Under the pieces are notes generated by a model, which was not told the DNA's origin, did not search any database, and saw nothing but the letters and a program-made list of their open reading frames with translations. From the NCBI RefSeq assembly GCF_028826155.1, contig NZ_JAQGPN010000001.1:2423501-2487500 (forward strand): a stretch of 64,000 bases of DNA. Reading direction: 5' to 3'. Within the stretch, counting starts at the first letter, position 1; each line of letters opens with the position of its first letter. This stretch comes from Mesorhizobium shangrilense. GTDB lineage: Bacteria > Pseudomonadota > Alphaproteobacteria > Rhizobiales > Rhizobiaceae. The position numbers and the translations under genes are program-made. Shown piece by piece: positions 1 through 8,649 of this stretch.

Positions 1-1010
1 TCTCGCAGCTCCTGCGGAGTTCGGCCATCGACGGGCGGGGGGATATCTCCGCCGCGCTGTCGGGCAGCGGCAAGTCGATCGAAGGGATCGTGGCGGCGCT
101 TTCCGGCTCGGGGACGTCGTCGCTGCACGACGTGGTTCTGCGGGGCATCAACCCGGATGCATTCCCGGCCCTGATCGCCGAGGCGGACAGGATCGGACGC
201 GACATCGACGGACCGAAGACCGCGGCGTTCGCGCCGGCGCTGGTTGGCGGCGGCTCCTATGCCGCGGGCAACGTCGACCTCGCCTTCTCGGTCGCCGGCG
301 GGGTGCTGCGCGCGCCGCCGATTACGCTCGACAACCCTCACGCGAAGATTTCCGTCGAGGTGCGCGGCGACGCCAACGACCGGACGGTGGCGGCCGATGG
401 CGCCATAACCTATGCGCCGGGCGAGGAGGCGCTTGTCGGCTCGGAGCCCACGGTGCGCTTCGCGCTTTCGGGAACGCCCGGCGCGGCGAACCTCACCTTC
501 GACACCGATCCGCTCGCTCAGTTCCTGACCCAGAGGGCGCTGGAAATCGAGCAGGCGCGGGTCGAGGCCATGCAGGCCGACCTCCTGGAGAAGCAGCGGC
601 TGCGCCGGGAAGCCCGCTACTACGCTGCCCTCCAGAAGGAACGCGACCGACTTGCCGAGGAGCAGCGCAGGGCCGAGGAGGACGCCCGCCGCAAGGCCGA
701 CGACGCCGCACAGATCAAGGCCGAGGAGGAAGCGCGCATCAAGGCGGAAGAGGAGGCCAGGCGGCAGGCCGAAGAACAGGCGCGGCTGGATGCCGAAGCT
801 GAGGCAAAACGCGCCGCGGAACAGGCCCGGCGCGAGGCCGACGAGGAGGCGGCGCGCGCAGCGACGCAGGGTGAGTTCCCGCCGCCCCCGACCGAGCAGG
901 CGGCGCCTGTGCCTTCCGATCGGGATTCCTCGGACGCGTTCGAAGAGCCGACAAGGAAGCGCCGCAACCCGTTCTCGCTGAAGGAAATCCTGGAATCGCT
1001 GGGGAACTGA
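1..1010 (+). CDS. AsmA family protein, C-terminal part (5' end outside window)
   Basis: The reading frame is open from base 3 with no start, so the gene begins before the window. The visible ~336 residues start with a beta-rich AsmA-type C-terminal region (repeated small-residue segments around GSGKSIEGIVAALSGSG). AsmA family proteins are inner-membrane-anchored periplasmic proteins tied to outer-membrane assembly and lipid traffic. About residues 180-280 of the visible part form a very charged Glu/Ala/Arg/Lys coiled-coil (EEEARIKAEEEARRQAEEQA-like), followed by a Pro-rich stretch and a basic tail (RKRRNPFSLKEILESL). The long coiled coil after the AsmA domain is typical of rhizobial members. 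The family call is fairly secure; the exact role is not known. Confidence 0.7.
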   Translation, partial: SQLLRSSAIDGRGDISAALSGSGKSIEGIVAALSGSGTSSLHDVVLRGINPDAFPALIAEADRIGRDIDGPKTAAFAPALVGGGSYAAGNVDLAFSVAGGVLRAPPITLDNPHAKISVEVRGDANDRTVAADGAITYAPGEEALVGSEPTVRFALSGTPGAANLTFDTDPLAQFLTQRALEIEQARVEAMQADLLEKQRLRREARYYAALQKERDRLAEEQRRAEEDARRKADDAAQIKAEEEARIKAEEEARRQAEEQARLDAEAEAKRAAEQARREADEEAARAATQGEFPPPPTEQAAPVPSDRDSSDAFEEPTRKRRNPFSLKEILESLGN

Positions 1011-1299
1011 TCCGGTGCGGCTATCGCCCTCAACCGGCCACGATGATAATCCTGTCCAGCGGTTGACGCCCTGAAAAACGCACATCGCTGTGGTTCATAC
1101 CCCAATCGGAGCGCTGGCCGGCCATCGAACGCGTCGACAGGCGTTGTCCGCAACATGCGACGCGCGGCGGCAATCCGGTCGCGGAACGTCATGCGCACGA
1201 GCACATTCTAGATGCGGGGGCAATCGTCGATGCCAACCGCGAGTTGCCCCGATGCTGGGACATCTGGCCGAAGCTGCTCCAGAAGCGAAAGGACGAACA

Positions 1300-1779
1300 A
1301 TGGCAATTGCCAAGAACACGATCTGCCTTTGGTATGACGGGGACGCAGAAGGCGCGGCCCGCTTCTACGCCGAGACTTTTCCGAACAGTTCGGTGAATGC
1401 CGTTCACCGTGCGCCGAGCGACTACCCGTCCGGCAAGGCGGGAGACGTCCTGACGGTGGAGTTCACCGTCGCGGGTATTCCCTGCCTCGGCCTCAATGGC
1501 GGCCCCAGGTTCAAGCACAACGAGGCCTTCTCGTTCCAGATCGCCACTGACGACCAGCAGGAGACCGACCGCTACTGGAACGCCATCGTCGGCAATGGCG
1601 GCCAGGAGAGCGCGTGCGGCTGGTGCAAGGACCGATGGGGCGTCTCCTGGCAGATCACGCCGCGCGTGCTGACCGAGGCTATGGCTGCCGGCGGCAGCGA
1701 AGCAAAACGCGCTTTCGACGCCATGATGGACATGAAGAAGATCGATGTCGCCGCGATCGAAGCGGCGCGGCGCGGTTGA
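1300..1779 (+). CDS. VOC family protein (PhnB / 3-dmu-9_3-mt type)
   Basis: A 159-residue protein starting MAIAKNTICLWYDGDAEGAA. The pattern xLWYDGDAEGAARFYAETFPNS at the N-terminus and WGVSWQITPRVL near the end are hallmarks of the PhnB-like branch of the vicinal oxygen chelate fold (Pfam 3-dmu-9_3-mt). Members are small soluble proteins, often of unknown substrate, so no reaction is assigned. The ATG at 1300 was chosen because GGA lies about 7 bases upstream and the family starts here; the frame stays open further upstream without homology. The 289 bases between the preceding gene and this start (1011-1299) show no other gene. Confidence 0.8.
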   Translation: MAIAKNTICLWYDGDAEGAARFYAETFPNSSVNAVHRAPSDYPSGKAGDVLTVEFTVAGIPCLGLNGGPRFKHNEAFSFQIATDDQQETDRYWNAIVGNGGQESACGWCKDRWGVSWQITPRVLTEAMAAGGSEAKRAFDAMMDMKKIDVAAIEAARRG

Positions 1780-1860
1780 CGGTCCCGGGCTGATCCCGCA
1801 GCAGGTGCAGCCTGCGACGATGGTCGACAAGTAAGACATTCGCCGGCCGTCCGGGCCGTT

Positions 1861-2145
1861 CTATACGCTCACGTCCTTCGCGGACGTGCCGCGGTCGACG
1901 CCCATGCCCGGCTTCGACGGGTCCTCCACGTGGCCAGATTTCGCCCACTCCAGGACATGAAGCCGGATGGCCGACGACAGGTTGGCGCCGGAAGGGCGGT
2001 TGCCATCGATCTCGGCGACGAGGGCGGCCAGCGGCATGCCGCGGGCAGTGGCGATCCGCGCCAGGTCGTCGAAGAAGGGCTGCTCAAGGGAAAAGCTCGT
2101 GCGATGACCGCGGATCGAGATGGATCGCTTGACGACGAGGCTCAA
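1861..2145 (-). CDS. Ribbon-helix-helix domain protein (RHH_4 type)
   Basis: A 94-residue protein. Residues 5-70 contain KRSISIRGHRTSFSLEQPFF, then a helical segment ending in SSAIRLHVLEWAKSG, which is the RHH_4 pattern found in small alphaproteobacterial proteins. Ribbon-helix-helix proteins usually bind DNA as dimers, but the target of this branch is not known. Its start overlaps the stop of the upstream DUF4169 gene by 4 bases (ATGA), so the two are probably translationally coupled. The order sspB - DUF4169 - RHH on one strand recurs in rhizobia as I recall. Confidence 0.8.
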   Translation of the reverse strand: MSLVVKRSISIRGHRTSFSLEQPFFDDLARIATARGMPLAALVAEIDGNRPSGANLSSAIRLHVLEWAKSGHVEDPSKPGMGVDRGTSAKDVSV

Positions 2146-2333
2146 TCCGGGTCGTCCCGGCGTTCACGCTGATGGCCGTCGAGGTCCGCCGCGGCACGCG
2201 CTGCAGCCACTTCGTCACGCTGGCGCTCGGCCTTGCTGCGCCCGTGGAGCGCGCGGTTCTCGGCAGCCACACGATCGCGGTCCGCACGCTCCTTGCGCTT
2301 GCGGGCCTGGCGCAGGTTGACGATTTCGGCCAC
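2142..2333 (-). CDS. DUF4169 family protein
   Basis: A 63-residue, extremely charged protein beginning MAEIVNLRQARKRKERADRD and continuing as an Arg/Ala/Glu-rich helix to a short acidic end. This is the DUF4169 signature (NLRxARKxKxR). The function is unknown; the composition suggests one long alpha-helix. It lies 3 bases downstream of sspB and overlaps the next gene by 4 bases, so it is the middle gene of a three-gene operon. A link to SspB function is only an inference from this conserved neighbourhood. Confidence 0.82.
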   Translation of the reverse strand: MAEIVNLRQARKRKERADRDRVAAENRALHGRSKAERQRDEVAAARAAADLDGHQRERRDDPD

Positions 2334-2336
2334 GGG

Positions 2337-2861
2337 TTACTTCTTGCGGAAGGCGTCGAGGGAGACGACGTCGGCGCCCTTGGTGTCGGGCTTTGCTGCG
2401 TCGGTGTCCTTCTTGGCGTCGGACTTGGCAGCCGGCGCCGCTGCCTTCGGAACGGCCTCCAGCTTGGCCGGCGGCTCGACAGGCAGGGCGGCAGCGCTTT
2501 CCTCCGCCCTTGCGTCGAACTCCAGCTCGAAATTGGTCGACGGGTCGTAGAAGCCGCGTACTGCCGAGAAAGGTATCTCCAGCTTTTCCGGCACGTCGGA
2601 GAAGGAAAGGCCCACCTCGAATCCCGCTTCGGAGACCTTCAGGTCCCAGTACTGGAATTGCAGGACGATGGTCATCTGCTCCGGATAGCGCTCACGCAGC
2701 CGGCTCGAGATGCGAACGCCGGGAGCCCCCGTCAGGAAGGTGATGAAGAAGTGATGATTGCCCGGCAGGCCGGTGCGCGACACTTCCGTCAGCACCTTGC
2801 GCATAACGCCGCGCAGGGCCTCCTGGACCAGAATGTCATAGCGTAAATGGTCTTCGGCCAT
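2337..2861 (-). CDS. sspB: SspB family protein, ClpXP adaptor
   Basis: A 174-residue protein of the alphaproteobacterial SspB type. SspB is the cytoplasmic adaptor that binds the ssrA tag of stalled-ribosome products and delivers them to ClpXP. The N-terminal globular part (to about residue 115, LRYDILVQEALRGVMRKVL, HHFFITFLTGAPGV, SFSDVPEKLEIPF, FYDPSTNFELEF) is the tag-binding domain. An Ala/Lys/Asp linker follows, ending in ADVVSLDAFRKK, matching the usual C-terminal ClpX-docking tail. It heads an operon with the DUF4169 and RHH genes. The partner RNA, tmRNA, lies only 3 kb away at 5.7-6.05 kb. Confidence 0.93.
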   Translation of the reverse strand: MAEDHLRYDILVQEALRGVMRKVLTEVSRTGLPGNHHFFITFLTGAPGVRISSRLRERYPEQMTIVLQFQYWDLKVSEAGFEVGLSFSDVPEKLEIPFSAVRGFYDPSTNFELEFDARAEESAAALPVEPPAKLEAVPKAAAPAAKSDAKKDTDAAKPDTKGADVVSLDAFRKK

Positions 2862-2994
2862 AGGTGTCCGGTCAGCCTGCTTCGTGAGTCACATCTTACG
2901 TCTAACCAAGCTTCTTGGCGAGGTAAACCGCAGATAGTGCACTGCGGCAGGATGAGCAGCCCGGCGGCGCCTCATGCCGGACCGGAGTGGCGGG

Positions 2995-3648
2995 TCAGGG
3001 TCGGTCCGCGCGCGCATAGGCGCGCAGGAAAGTAGTGACGGCGGCAGAGGCGGAGGTCTGCAGTTCCGACTCCGTGGGCGTGACGCCGAGCATCATGCCC
3101 ATCTCCAGGTCGACCCGCACCAGGGCAAGAAACTGCCGCGCGGCGAGATCGGGGTCGTCGAGTTGCAGATGGCCGGCGAGCGCCAGCCGGGCGAAACGGG
3201 CCGCGAGCGCGGACCAGGTGCGGCCCGGGCCGTCCTTCAGCCAGGTCGCGAAGAGCTCCGGATAGCGATCGCCCTCGCTCTGGATGAGCTTGCGGAGGAA
3301 CCGGCCGTCGCGGCTGCAGATGCAGTTGCGAACCATGCGGATGCCGAAGGCCGTGAGGTCGGCGTGCAGGTCCCCGGGCTTGTCGGGGAAGGTGGAGAGC
3401 GTGTCGAAGATCCCGGCGTTGATGCGCTCGGTCACCTCCCGGACGACCGCCAGGAACAGTTTTTCCTTGTCGCCGTGGTGGTTGTAGATGGTCTGACGCG
3501 AGACGCCAGCCTCCATCGCCACCATATCGATGTTCGCGCCGCCGTAGCCTTCCCGGCAAAACACATGGGCTGCCGCGTCGAGAATCGAGAGCCGCTTGGC
3601 GGCGTGGCCTCTTAGGGAGCCGATGTCAGGAGCAATGACAGGTATCAT
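2995..3648 (-). CDS. TetR/AcrR family transcriptional regulator
   Basis: A 217-residue regulator. The N-terminal helix-turn-helix covers about residues 17-64 (ILDAAAHVFCREGYGGANID, VSRQTIYNHHGDKEKLF). The C-terminal ligand domain resembles TetR_C-type AcrR regulators (FLRKLIQSEGDRYPELF). It is divergent from the Bcr/CflA-type exporter gene at 3803, with an imperfect palindrome between them at 3678-3695. This is the classic layout of a local repressor that controls itself and an efflux pump. The inducing compound cannot be read from sequence. Confidence 0.9.
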   Translation of the reverse strand: MIPVIAPDIGSLRGHAAKRLSILDAAAHVFCREGYGGANIDMVAMEAGVSRQTIYNHHGDKEKLFLAVVREVTERINAGIFDTLSTFPDKPGDLHADLTAFGIRMVRNCICSRDGRFLRKLIQSEGDRYPELFATWLKDGPGRTWSALAARFARLALAGHLQLDDPDLAARQFLALVRVDLEMGMMLGVTPTESELQTSASAAVTTFLRAYARADRP

Positions 3649-3677
3649 TGAGATTTTTTATACATGCGGTTGATCAG

Positions 3678-3695
3678 TTGGACAAGCCTGTCTAA
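3678..3695. promoter_or_regulatory. Probable TetR operator between the divergent regulator and efflux genes
   Basis: TTGGACA, a 4-base spacer AGCC, then TGTCTAA: an inverted repeat with one mismatch per half-site (perfect would be TGTCCAA). TGGACATT follows at 3701, a possible third half-site. It sits 30 bases upstream of the TetR start and about 108 upstream of the MFS start, where a TetR dimer could block both promoters. TxGACA-N4-TGTCxA is a common TetR-family operator shape. Confidence 0.6.
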
Positions 3696-3802
3696 AAGAA
3701 TGGACATTACCCGACGGTAAGCTTCGCGAAATGACGGGCCCGCCCGTCGTTTTTTTCGACGGGCCGGCAGGGGGTTCCGACGACAACCCAAAGAGAATTG
3801 GC

Positions 3803-5002
3803 ATGCGTACGAATTACTTCCGCTACGCGATCGTGCTCGGCCTCGTTTCGGCCATCGGACCGTTCGCAATCGACATGTACCTGCCGGCGCTGCCGACCAT
3901 CGGCGCTGATCTCGGCGCCAGCGACATGGCCGTCCAGATGAGCCTCGTTGTGATGTTCCTCGCCCTGGCAGTCGCTCCGCTGGTGGTCGGTCCGCTGGCC
4001 GACATCCATGGGCGCAAGCCGGTGCTCTACGGCGGCCTCGTCGTCTTCGCGCTGTCCAGCGTGGGTGCGGCGCTGGCGCCCGACGTCGGCTGGCTGATCT
4101 TCTTCCGGCTGCTGCAGGGACTTGGCGCGAGCGCCGGCATGGTCGTGCCGCGCGCGGTCGTGCGCGACCTCCACACAGGGCCGGAGGCAGCGCGGCTGAT
4201 GTCGCTGCTGATGCTGGTGTTCAGCATCTCGCCGATCCTGGCGCCGCTCACGGGCAGCTTCATCATCGACGCCTTCGGATGGCGCGCCGTGTTCTGGGCC
4301 GTCACCATCGCCGCGCTGCTCGGCTTTCTCCTCATGATGGTCGGGCTCGAGGAGACGCGCCCGGCGGAGGCCCGCAAGGGTGGGTCGTTCGGCGCAGCCT
4401 GGAAAGGGTATCGGCAACTGTCGGTCGACCGGAATTTTGTCGGCCTCTCGCTGATCGGCGGCTTCGGTGTCGCCAGCTTCTTCGTCTACCTGGCCAACTC
4501 GTCCTTCGTCGGCATGTCGCCCTCGGCCTACAGCCTGTTCTTCTCGGTGAACGCGGTGTCGTTCTTCACGGTCTCGCAGTTCAGCGGGTGGGCGACGGCA
4601 AAATACGGGCTGGGCCGCGTCGTGCGCTTCGCGGTGTTCGGATACGCGGCCGTGATGATCGCCATGTTCGCGGCGACGGTCTCCGGGGTGGAGTCGCTGT
4701 ACTTCATCGCAGCGATGCTGTTCGTCGGCTACGGCTTCCTTGGTCTCGTCATTCCGACCACGTCGGTGCTGGCGATGGAGGAGCATGGCGAGAATGCCGG
4801 CACCGCATCCGCGCTCATGGGCACGCTTCACATGGTCACGGGCGTCGCCGCGATGATGGTGACCGGCATATTCGCCGACGGCAGGCCGATGCCGATGGTG
4901 ACGGGCATTGCAGCGTGCGCGACCATCGCGCTGCTGCTCACGCTGGTGACGCTGCGTTCGCGCCGCCCAGCCAGGAACCTCGAAATGACTCCTGCCGAAT
5001 AG
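3803..5002 (+). CDS. MFS multidrug efflux transporter, Bcr/CflA family
   Basis: A 399-residue inner-membrane protein with about 12 hydrophobic segments. The first segment carries the Bcr/CflA motif FAIDMYLPALPTIGADL. The MFS motif between helices 2 and 3 reads GPLADIHGRKPVL, and helix 5 contains a typical PRAVVRDL/SPILAPLTGSFI stretch. Such proteins use the proton gradient to export drugs such as chloramphenicol, bicyclomycin or sulfonamides. The ATG at 3803 was chosen because the family begins immediately before helix 1; an in-frame ATG at 3731 would add 24 unrelated residues. It is probably controlled by the divergent TetR repressor. Confidence 0.9.
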   Translation: MRTNYFRYAIVLGLVSAIGPFAIDMYLPALPTIGADLGASDMAVQMSLVVMFLALAVAPLVVGPLADIHGRKPVLYGGLVVFALSSVGAALAPDVGWLIFFRLLQGLGASAGMVVPRAVVRDLHTGPEAARLMSLLMLVFSISPILAPLTGSFIIDAFGWRAVFWAVTIAALLGFLLMMVGLEETRPAEARKGGSFGAAWKGYRQLSVDRNFVGLSLIGGFGVASFFVYLANSSFVGMSPSAYSLFFSVNAVSFFTVSQFSGWATAKYGLGRVVRFAVFGYAAVMIAMFAATVSGVESLYFIAAMLFVGYGFLGLVIPTTSVLAMEEHGENAGTASALMGTLHMVTGVAAMMVTGIFADGRPMPMVTGIAACATIALLLTLVTLRSRRPARNLEMTPAE

Positions 5003-5052
5003 CCATCGGAAGAAAAGGAAGTCGGCCCGCCCTTTCGGCGCGCCGCTTCATT

Positions 5053-5616
5053 TCAGATTGCGGCCGAGTTCAGGCCGACGCTCTGGAGGATGAAGGCGGC
5101 GCGCTGGGGCGGCGGTGCGGGCGGCACCTCGACGCACGCATAGCCGAGGTCGAGGTAGGCGCCGCGCACTGCCTCGAAGGTTCGCTCGGCCTCGGCGAAA
5201 TCCTGCTTGCGTTCGGCGTCCTGGCCGAAGATCGCCCGCCACGGGGGGAAGACGAAAACCCTCGGACTGTAGCGAAAGACATGGGCGGCCCGCTCGACAT
5301 GGGGCGGAACGGGCAGGCCGCTCAGCCGCAGGTAGCCGATGACATCGGGCACGCCACGGTCGAAGAAGGTGACGCCGGCGGTCCCGGCGGCGAGCGCGTG
5401 GGAGCGCATTTCCCAGGCAAGCATATGTTCGGCGAACAGGGCCGGATCGCGCCAAGGCAGGGCCGGGCCGTCGATCGCCTGCTGGTCCTTGATGATTGCG
5501 CGCCCGGCTTCGACAGTTCCGCTGTATCCGGCCGCCTTCAGCAGGTCGAGGGTGGTCGTCTTGCCTGCACCGGGGCCTCCCGTGAGCACGATGTAGCGAC
5601 TGCTCGCAGATGGCAT
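5053..5616 (-). CDS. AAA family ATPase (AAA_28, kinase-like P-loop protein)
   Basis: A 187-residue single-domain P-loop protein. The Walker A is TGGPGAGKTTTLDLL at residues 12-26. A mid-protein FDRGVPDVIGYLR (around 83-95) matches the Asp-Arg-Gly motif of the AAA_28 / NTPase group related to nucleoside and thymidylate kinases. The C-terminal third (FGQDAERKQDFAEAERTFEA) is typical of this family. It is cytoplasmic; the substrate is unknown. It lies convergent to the MFS gene and just downstream of the tmRNA gene on the same strand. Confidence 0.8.
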   Translation of the reverse strand: MPSASSRYIVLTGGPGAGKTTTLDLLKAAGYSGTVEAGRAIIKDQQAIDGPALPWRDPALFAEHMLAWEMRSHALAAGTAGVTFFDRGVPDVIGYLRLSGLPVPPHVERAAHVFRYSPRVFVFPPWRAIFGQDAERKQDFAEAERTFEAVRGAYLDLGYACVEVPPAPPPQRAAFILQSVGLNSAAI

Positions 5617-5719
5617 ATCGAGGAGTCTCCTGGAACGGCGAATCGGTGCCGATGCGCGGCCTCGTTGCGGACCACTGCAAGTCGTCGCTCGGCGATCGAA
5701 AGGGAGAATAAGGGGAGGG

Positions 5720-6049
5720 AAGTGGAGGCTTCTGTTGCCAGGCGCCTCCGAGCCCCGCCTAGAGGTGCTAACCCCTAGGGCTTGATTCGAGACTATCGCG
5801 CCGCATTAAGCAGCGAGACGTGCCTCAGCATAGTTGTCGTTGGCAACTATAAGGTTAGCCCGATAACGGTGGTACAATGCCGGGCAAAAGTCCGATCTTT
5901 ACACCCTCGTCGATCCTATTTCGCCCCCATCAGAAGCCGCCGATCCTCTCGCAAGGTCGCGGCGGCTTGTGGTGGAGGCGCCGGGTACCGCCCCCGGGTC
6001 CGAATGGCTTATTTCATCGGCCGTTTATCGCCATAGTCAGCAAGCTGAC
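5720..6049 (-). ncRNA. ssrA: tmRNA (ssrA), two-piece permuted alphaproteobacterial form
   Basis: On the minus strand the tag frame is at 5844-5806: GCC AAC GAC AAC TAT GCT GAG GCA CGT CTC GCT GCT TAA, giving ANDNYAEARLAA plus stop. The 5' end of the coding piece is GGGGGCGAAATAGG at 5928-5915. The acceptor piece lies upstream of it on the minus strand, with a T-arm-like stretch and ...CGCCTCCACCA ending at 5970. Having the acceptor before the coding piece is the permuted order of alphaproteobacteria; the spacer near 5969-5929 is removed by processing. A promoter TTCACA (6084-6079), 17 bases, TATATT (6061-6056) predicts a 5' end near 6049. A GGAGGC/GCCTCC pseudoknot-like stem ends near 5724. 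The outer ends are approximate. It rescues stalled ribosomes together with SmpB. Confidence 0.93.
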
Positions 6050-6182
6050 AGGGCGAATATAGGCATGCCGGCCGACAATGTGAAGCGTCTTGTGACGAAT
6101 GCGTTCGTATGCGGCTTGCCGCCACAGTTGTGCCACCTGCCAAAAGCACAACCCCGACGCGGGGGCGCAGGCAGGGGAGCCA

Positions 6183-7157
6183 ATGCGCAAGATCCTTATC
6201 GTTTTCGCGGCGATCGTGGCCGCAGTCTACGTCTGGAACGCGTCGTGGCGGGTTTCGCCGCCGGCCAACGCGTCGGTCCGGCTGATCGCCCACCGCGGCG
6301 TGCACCAGACCTACAGCCGCGAGGGACTGACCAACGACACCTGCACTGCGGAGAGGATCTTTGCGCCGACGCACACGTTCCTCGAAAACACCATCCCTTC
6401 GATGCAGGCTGCCTTCGATGCCGGGGCTGACATTGTCGAACTCGACGTGCATCCCACGACCGACGGTCAACTCGCCGTGCTGCACGACTGGACTGTCGAT
6501 TGCCGCACCAACGGGAAGGGCGTGACCCGTGAGCAGACGATGGCGGTGCTCAAGGCGCTCGACATCGGCCACGGCTACACCGCAGACGGCGGCAGGACGT
6601 TCCCGTTTCGCGGCAAGGGTGTTGGGCTGATGCCGACGCTGCCGGAGGTGCTTGTCGCCGTTCCGGGCCGCCTGCTCGTCAATTTCAAGAGCAATGAGGC
6701 ACGGGAAGGCGACATGCTGGCGGCGGTGGCGGCCGAAAATCTTGGCTGGCAGGAGGCCGTCTGGGGCGTCTATGGCGGCGATGCGCCGACCGCGCGGGCC
6801 GCAAGCCTCATCCCGGGGGCCAGGAGCTGGACGAGGCGCGGCCTGGTGCACTGCATGACGCGCTACATGGCGCTGGGCTGGACCGGCTATGTGCCCGAAG
6901 CCTGCCGCGACACCATGGTGATGGTGCCGGTCAACATCGCGCCATGGCTTTGGGGCTGGCCGAACCTCTTCCAGCAGCGCATGCGCGGCGCAGGCAGCGA
7001 CATCATCCTGCTCGGGCCCTATGGCGCCGGCGATCCGGGGACGGCCGGCATCGACAGCGCCGAGGAGTTCGCGCGTGTGCCGGCTGCCTTCGACGGATAT
7101 GTGTGGACAAACAGGATCGAACTCATCGGCCCGCTGGCGCGGCGCGGCTCGCACTAG
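6183..7157 (+). CDS. Glycerophosphodiester phosphodiesterase family protein
   Basis: A 324-residue protein with an N-terminal hydrophobic segment (MRKILIVFAAIVAAVYVW), either a signal peptide or a single membrane anchor, so it probably acts in the periplasm. The GDPD catalytic motifs are present: LIAHRGVHQTY near residue 38, and the metal-binding pair VELDVHPTTDGQLAVLHDWTVD near 86-106. The family hydrolyses glycerophosphodiesters to glycerol 3-phosphate and an alcohol. The second half diverges from the classic UgpQ type, so the exact substrate is open. The ATG at 6183 follows AGGGGAG; an in-frame ATG at 6099 would add an unrelated 28 residues. Confidence 0.85.
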   Translation: MRKILIVFAAIVAAVYVWNASWRVSPPANASVRLIAHRGVHQTYSREGLTNDTCTAERIFAPTHTFLENTIPSMQAAFDAGADIVELDVHPTTDGQLAVLHDWTVDCRTNGKGVTREQTMAVLKALDIGHGYTADGGRTFPFRGKGVGLMPTLPEVLVAVPGRLLVNFKSNEAREGDMLAAVAAENLGWQEAVWGVYGGDAPTARAASLIPGARSWTRRGLVHCMTRYMALGWTGYVPEACRDTMVMVPVNIAPWLWGWPNLFQQRMRGAGSDIILLGPYGAGDPGTAGIDSAEEFARVPAAFDGYVWTNRIELIGPLARRGSH

Positions 7158-7235
7158 TGTAGGCAGGGACACGGACTGTGGTCCGGCTGACCGCCGTCCT
7201 ATATGATTGCTCCCTACAGAATCGATCAGGCGGCC

Positions 7236-8030
7236 ATGCGGCAGTATCTAGACCTCCTTCGACACGTCCTCGATCACGGTTCCGACCGTAGCGACCGCAC
7301 GGGGACCGGTACGCGCGGCGTGTTCGGCTACCAGATGCGCTTCGACCTGTCGGACGGTTTTCCCGTTACGACGACCAAGAAGCTGCACCTGAAGTCGATC
7401 ATCCACGAGCTGCTGTGGTTCCTGGCCGGCGACACCAACATTAAGTATCTGAACGATCACGGCGTCACGATCTGGGACGAATGGGCCGACGAGAACGGCG
7501 AGCTCGGCCCGGTCTACGGCAAACAGTGGCGCTCGTGGCCGACGAAGGACGGCGGCGAGATCGACCAGATCGCGAATCTTCTCATCCAGTTGCGCAAGAA
7601 TCCTCATTCGCGACGTTTGATCGTCTCGGCCTGGAATCCCGAGGAAGTAGACCAAATGGCGCTGCCGCCGTGCCATTGCCTCTTCCAGTTCTACGTCGCG
7701 GACGGAAAGCTGTCGTGCCAGCTCTACCAGCGGTCGGCCGACATCTTCCTTGGCGTTCCCTTCAACATCGCGTCCTATGCGCTGCTGACCATGATGGTGG
7801 CGCAGGTGACCGGCCTCAAGGCCGGCGAGTTCATCCATACCCTCGGCGATGCGCATCTCTACTCCAACCATTTCGAGCAGGCGCGCGAGCAGCTGAAGCG
7901 CACGCCGAAGCCGCTGCCGACCATGTGGATCAACCCCGCGGTGACTGACCTCTTCGCGTTCCGCTATGAGGATTTCAGGCTGGAGAACTATGTCGCCGAC
8001 GCCACGATCAAGGCGCCGATCGCGGTATGA
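7236..8030 (+). CDS. thyA: Thymidylate synthase
   Basis: A 264-residue protein, the same length as E. coli ThyA. It converts dUMP to dTMP using 5,10-methylene-tetrahydrofolate. The start [15 protein letters not shown]...DRTGTGT aligns with the family N-terminus, which is why ATG 7236 is preferred over 7203. The catalytic cysteine is in [11 protein letters not shown], and the folate and dUMP contacts [19 protein letters not shown] and [10 protein letters not shown] are intact. The folA gene follows 25 bases later; DHFR regenerates the tetrahydrofolate that ThyA oxidises, so the pair is functionally coupled. Confidence 0.97.
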   Translation: MRQYLDLLRHVLDHGSDRSDRTGTGTRGVFGYQMRFDLSDGFPVTTTKKLHLKSIIHELLWFLAGDTNIKYLNDHGVTIWDEWADENGELGPVYGKQWRSWPTKDGGEIDQIANLLIQLRKNPHSRRLIVSAWNPEEVDQMALPPCHCLFQFYVADGKLSCQLYQRSADIFLGVPFNIASYALLTMMVAQVTGLKAGEFIHTLGDAHLYSNHFEQAREQLKRTPKPLPTMWINPAVTDLFAFRYEDFRLENYVADATIKAPIAV

Positions 8031-8054
8031 GGATCGCAGCGTGTGGAACCAGCC

Positions 8055-8606
8055 ATGGATGAGGGCGCCCTGAACATCTCCATCCATGTGGCGATTGCCG
8101 AGAATGGCGTGATCGGACGCGACAACGGTTTGCCCTGGCGGCTGTCGTCGGACATGAAGCGCTTCAAGGCGGATACGATGGGCAATCCAATCGTCATGGG
8201 CCGCAAGACGTGGGAGAGTTTCCCCAAGCGCCCGCTGCCCGGACGGCTGAACGTTGTGGTGACGCGGGACAGAACCTTCCGGGCAGACGGCGCGGAGGTC
8301 GTGCATTCGCTCGACGACGCCATCACACTGGCGCGGGTGCGCGGACGCTGCATGCCCGAAGCCGATGAAATCTGCGTGATCGGCGGCGGCGAGATCTACG
8401 CGCAGGCGCTGCCCATCGCAGATGAGTTGCACATTACCCATGTGCTGGCAGCGCCCGACGGAGACACGCGATTTCCGCCTATCGACCCGGAGGTCTGGGA
8501 ACCTGTCGCATCGGAGAATGTGCCTGCGGGCGAGCGGGATACGCACGAAACCCGGCACACCGTGTACAAGAGACGCAGTTTGTCGCGCAGAAATACACTT
8601 GTATGA
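8055..8606 (+). CDS. folA: Dihydrofolate reductase
   Basis: A 183-residue DHFR. Motifs: VAIAENGVIGRDNGLPWRLSSDMKRFK (the Met20 loop and substrate-binding Asp region), PIVMGRKTWESFPKRPLPGR (NADPH-binding) and ICVIGGGEIYAQALP. It reduces dihydrofolate to tetrahydrofolate. It lies directly downstream of thyA in the same direction and is probably co-transcribed. A GTG at 8043 is also in frame; the ATG at 8055 was chosen because GGA sits 7 bases upstream of it. Confidence 0.95.
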   Translation: MDEGALNISIHVAIAENGVIGRDNGLPWRLSSDMKRFKADTMGNPIVMGRKTWESFPKRPLPGRLNVVVTRDRTFRADGAEVVHSLDDAITLARVRGRCMPEADEICVIGGGEIYAQALPIADELHITHVLAAPDGDTRFPPIDPEVWEPVASENVPAGERDTHETRHTVYKRRSLSRRNTLV

Positions 8607-8649
8607 GCGTTTCCGAACCGGCAAATGAAGCCGGCGCGGTTGAGGTGCG

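Noticed and set aside
5782..6036. Short plus-strand frames over the tmRNA
   Set aside because: They lie entirely inside a structured RNA gene on the other strand.
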